DNA of 64,000 bases. It comes from Monarcha castaneiventris obscurior. Its lineage: Eukaryota; Chordata; Aves; Passeriformes; Monarchidae. Shown here in pieces: positions 59,641 to 64,000 of the stretch. The stretch lies in NCBI GenBank assembly GCA_026261815.1, contig JAMPIT010000434.1:15559001-15623000 (forward strand), read 5' to 3'. Numbering within the stretch: the first letter of the stretch is position 1; each line of letters starts with the position of its first letter. The notes below the pieces were generated by a model. That model did no database searches. It had not been told where the DNA came from and saw nothing but the letters and a program-made list of their open reading frames with translations. Position numbers and translations under genes: made by a program.

Positions 59641-62600
59641 CAAGGGAAAAGAGCACAGATAATGTCAGCACTACATAGCAGTAGCAGAGTTAGCGAGGAA
59701 AACCTCGGAATCGCCACATCATTCGCAGCTACAACTTCAGCTGTATAAACAGAGCATCCAATATACAGATCTTCATCACAGTAAAATCACAAGAAGGTAG
59801 ATAAATCTAAAATTTTTTATCTCTTTCACATACCTAAGAATAGTAATGGTAGTTACTAGGTTTTGGCTAAGGTTTAGAAGTAGAATTAAGGTTTTGGCTA
59901 AGGTTTAGAACTTGCCACTAACACACTTATAATACACAAACAGCTACTGCCTTGATCACAGCTGATCTATTGCCCGATAGACACAATAGCAACAAAGTTT
60001 ATTTTATTGTAGGATACTAAAGGAACTTGGAATAAATGTGACTGAAATGGAGAAGTGTGGAAGGAATTAAAAAGGGATATAAGGGTGCAGAAAATGCATG
60101 GAGGAAAACATGAGAAAGAAAAATACCACTAAAGAAAGCAGACACCACCAACCAGCAAAGAAAAAAAAATCACAAATAACAGGAAAAAAAGCCCAATTAT
60201 GAACGTAAATGAATTAGGATATTGAAAATATATTCATAAAGAACTAGTATCATGCACAGCAGATGGTCTGAGCCTGTATACATTATCATGTGAAATTTAC
60301 AAATGTAAAGGAAGAGCTAGCTTAAGTATAAAGAAATACCGTTTTAAGAAAAATTGTCATATTAAATACTTTTAATATTTCTTAAAATGCGTTTCAGTTG
60401 CTGATAAACTGAAAAGTGTATTCAAAATTCACAAATACCATCTGCAGAACACCAATGTCACATTCAGGTCACAGTGGTCAGCAAAGTTGTGTAATTTCCC
60501 ATCTCTTACACGGGGTGGCACAAGATAGCCGCAAAAACCATCAAGTGTTCAAATGGAACCGAGAAAACAAGCAAGCAAGAGGTCAGAGCCAACTACTAGG
60601 GAATGTTGAATAACGCTATTTTTAAACATCAGACAATTGCAAATATAAGCAGTTTCTGAAACGAAAGCTTTACGAAAGAGAGCAGGCTTGAAGGAATAAT
60701 GCTCTGTTGCATGCATTTTGTCCTGTGCGTGGGGAAAATCAACTGTTACACAATTTTGGGGTCTGACATAATTGACAATTAACCTTTTAACGGAAGTTAG
60801 TTATCAGAAGTAGCAAAATACGAAAAATTCCCCCTTTTTATAGTCCTTTCACATTTAACATATTAGAAGAATATTTTCTAATCTAAAAAAGTCCCATCAA
60901 CAAGATGGGAAGTGCCTCCCCCTTTCAAGTGGGTGAAGCAACAGCTCAAAAATGTTGGAACATGAAAACATTAATTTGGAAGTCTGTCTCAGCGGGGGTG
61001 GCTGTAGAGACTGCATTTGTACTGAATTCTTCCTTGCCATTTCTCCTGTACAGGAAATCCAAGTACTTTTGTGTGAATGTTTTTGCAACTTTATTTTGCC
61101 CTTTTTTGATTGTAAGGTTTTGAGGTTGTAGTTTACCTTGCTTTTGTAGTCCACAAGGCTCCTGCCTTAGACAACAGTGATAAAAAATGACAAGATCAAC
61201 ATGTTACAGAGTAGCAGCTTCCAGGTATGTGGACAAGAGGTAGGTAGTGTATAATATTCTGCTTCACTTCTGACATTTCTATCATCTCCTCTGTAAGCCA
61301 TTCTGTTGTAATCATTTGTCCCACTGTGATAGTAGCTGAGTTTCATAGTCTTTGCGTATCATGAGGTAAATTACAGGTCTGAAAGTGACCCTCCCCACAG
61401 TCTGTGTCCCTGTGTTCTCTCTCCCAAAACTCCCTGAGCTATTTCAGATACAGCTCACGATGCTGTAGTGGATTAGTTCTTAAGCAGACTTTCACTTCAC
61501 ATCCCCTAACAGACCCCCTGATGTTCTGTCTTTTTCCATCTCTGAACAAATACATGGTTGTTGAAAAGAAGCCAAGTTCTAAGTCAGGTCTAAATGAAGA
61601 ACTTTTGTTTGGAATTCAGCTGGAGAAGTACAAAAAATAGAGAGGATGTGTATCCTTCCAGGAGTCAAACCAAGTCCCACACGTTTGCCGTTTCAAGGAC
61701 GTAGCTATTATCTACATACAATCTATTCAATCTCTCTGTGTATGATTTTCAGGGGGTTTTATATATTTTTCTCTTATCAGAGAGCATCACAATGTGTTGG
61801 CTACAAACAGCCATACTGGTATGAGAAGCAGCAATAGCCAGCTTGCTACTCATGAGAAACTTCCTGTGTTTGGAAGGGAGGGGATATATAATAATAAAAA
61901 ATTCTGTAAACAAAATAATCAATGTTTTTTGTTTGTCTTTAAATAAGATTTCTGTACAGCAAGTGAAAGGTACTAAATACACAACTATTCATACCATATT
62001 TACTAATTTCTATGCCCTCAAGAAGAGTGAATATTAATCATGAATTTCATTTTGGCTGAAAACTGGGGGACCTATTAATTGTGGGAATAATGTATAAAAA
62101 TAAAAGCAATAGATCTCTTGCATCTGCTTCTCCCAGACAGGTACCACTAGATAATTCCAGTACAGCAGTAGAATTGTAGACAAATGTGTGGTTGTATAAC
62201 ATTAACTCACGTTCCTAAATTTGTACTGGGAAGTGTGCCTGTCTCAGGAAAGGGAAATAGGCACAGATAACTTTTGTTTTCTCAGTTATTTTCTGCATAT
62301 TTATTTTTGACATGGTAAACATTCTTACCTTCCTGTGCCTTATAAAAATGTCTGATCTTTGCTGTTTGCAGTATCAGATTAATGTCTACAATAATGCTGT
62401 GTTAATATTATAATTTTTATCATATTGTGGTCTAAATACAGTATCAATTGTGGATGAATCACACCAGGAAAATATTTATGCATAATCAAAAAGTCTTCAG
62501 CTTCATTGATATGAAACAGTTGAGTTCTCAATTTGCATTTCTGTGTGCTCTGATGGTCAGGCTGTTATTCCTACTTGCAAGCAGGATGCATTCAGTTCAG

Positions 62601-64000
62601 CTCACTTCCAACAGTTCCTGGAAAAAAACACAAAACACATGAAGTACCCTGTTACATGGACAGAAGATATCGTTGCTGGTTGAGCTTGAGGGGAAAAGTG
62701 GGTACAATTATATATTCTTTTAATTATTCATGACTTGGGTCTGAAGTGAATGTGTATACATTTTTCACTTATTCACTTTATAAAATTCAGAACTAAGCCC
62801 AGAAGCAGTTTTATTCTTGGCAGCATGACAAGTTCCTTTCCTCAACAAACCAGTCAAAGGAATTGTTCCTCAGAGAGTTTGTCATCCTCACATATCCCAG
62901 AGATGCAGGAGGGAAGCTGGCATTCATTACAGCCCTCATCACACATGTGTGTGTGCTCTCGTTCCTTCTCCCTCTCTGACTGTGACAACAAGCCCATCTC
63001 AGAGGACTGTGTTTATCCCTAGCATGTGGTTTCATTTGTGTAGCTGATTTGCAGTTCATTAATCTGGAAAGCACTGCTCAGTTCTGGTAAGGACGATGTA
63101 TCCATCCAGATTCTGCTCACTCCCCCCTCTATCCCTGATGCAGCACAGTTCAGAGAGAGGGAATCTGTGCTGTTTTGCAGAGCAACTACAGCTAAAGCAG
63201 CTCAGAAGCCAAAAGCTGGTGTAAACACACACCAGGAAATTGTTTTGATTTGGCCTATCAGGCTGCTGGCAATGCACTGTGCTTCCTTGGGAGACATGCA
63301 AATTTGTGGGACACGACATGATTAAGGCAATGCATACAGAATAGGTAATTGCCCTTTGGCAAGAGAATGATGTCAAGAGCCAATGATTCTTTACATTCTT
63401 GGCAGTGCAGGTAGGATCATGAAATTAGGGGCCTCTTGGAGATTCATTACAATTTAGGTGTTGGATTGGGTATTTTTTAAACTGCATTTTTCCAACTTTT
63501 ATGTGGTATTACTAGTCTTTGTGTTACTGGGGAGCCTAAGAACAATGGTCAATTTGTAGTCTTCAAAACCTAAATCTGTATCTGCTGATATTATGACAGC
63601 TTATGATAGTTGTTGAGTTTGGAGACAACAATGACAACAAAGAGGAGTTAAAATAATGCCACAGGGAAACATCAACTTCTGCTGCTTACTCACAGCAGTG
63701 GGGTTCTTCACTTTGAAATTTAATTATCAGAGATACTGACAGTCCTTGTTGACAGACAAGCGCTCAGAACTCATCCGCGTGCCTGAATGGAGTCAGATTC
63801 AGTTTGTGTCAGGGTTAATGAGAAATTACTGATCACTACCTGGGAATTTGGGGGTAAGAATGGCTGAACTTAAGGTGAAAGACTCCATATCCTATTACTG
63901 CTCCCCTGAGCCAGCCTAGCAAATAGCTAACTGTAATGTCTTAATTAACCATGTGTTAGAATCAACCTTATTGTCCCTTGCAAGCTGTACACATTGCTAA
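59641..64000. other. Intergenic DNA upstream of BNIP2
   Basis: AT-rich sequence with no recognised gene or CR1 copy. In human the next gene on this side is FOXB1, at a distance; no forkhead coding sequence is present here. Two TAAT-rich, non-repetitive blocks near 63.3 and 63.8 kb are noted in the findings as possible regulatory elements. Confidence 0.55.
59858..59910. repeat. 22-bp direct repeat, 31-bp spacing
   Basis: AGGTTTTGGCTAAGGTTTAG followed by AA occurs at 59858-59879 and again at 59889-59910, with 9 bp between them. The copies are identical. It looks like a recent local duplication. Confidence 0.9.

Noticed and set aside
58475..59671. Frames of 94-160 codons in the BNIP2 island
   Set aside because: Same composition artefact, partly translating the GGGGC array.

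Overview
This is a vertebrate nuclear sequence, almost certainly from a bird. The recognisable dispersed repeats are all CR1-type LINE fragments: 3' ends carrying the two-line core 'GGGCACTGGAACAGGCT' / 'TTCCAACCC..ATTCTATGATT'. There are no SINEs of mammalian type. The DNA is compact, repeat-poor and AT-rich, broken by three sharp GC-rich islands. Genes have introns with canonical GT-AG borders.

Three genes are supported, in an order I recall from human 15q22 (GCNT3 forward, GTF2A2 and BNIP2 reverse). (1) GCNT3, + strand, about 29.5-31.4 kb, has its whole reading frame in one exon inside a GC-rich island. It encodes a Golgi core-2/core-4/I beta-1,6-N-acetylglucosaminyltransferase. (2) GTF2A2, - strand, 36.65 to about 41.1 kb, has four coding exons rebuilt here to exactly 109 residues. 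It encodes the small (gamma) subunit of the general transcription factor TFIIA. (3) BNIP2, - strand, about 43.5 or 44.8 to 58.8 kb, has ten coding exons rebuilt to 324 residues. It encodes a BCH-domain scaffold acting on CDC42/Rho signalling. The two reverse-strand genes are housekeeping-like, with TATA-less CpG-island promoters, and lie head to tail. GCNT3 and GTF2A2 converge across a 5.2 kb spacer. The three do not share a pathway; the cluster is a conserved neighbourhood rather than a functional unit.

Region by region: 1-29.2 kb is AT-rich intergenic DNA with five or six CR1 fragments, short tandem repeats, one well-formed but unassigned exon-like segment (16800-16859) and a possible homeodomain-site-rich element near 11 kb. 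29.2-31.4 kb is GCNT3. 31.4-36.6 kb is spacer with one CR1. 36.6-41.2 kb is GTF2A2 with its CpG promoter. 41.2-43.5 kb is spacer with a long poly(A) tract. 43.5-58.8 kb is BNIP2. 58.4-59.6 kb is the BNIP2 CpG island, with a striking nine-copy GGGGC array, a palindromic E-box and an NRF1-like site. 59.6-64 kb is intergenic.

I found no RNA gene, CRISPR array, virus-derived gene or novel multi-gene system. The most useful second-look items are the promoter GGGGC array, the orphan exon, the intronic G16 tract next to a BNIP2 splice donor, the 5'-open GCNT3 frame, and a 237-codon ORF antisense inside a BNIP2 intron.
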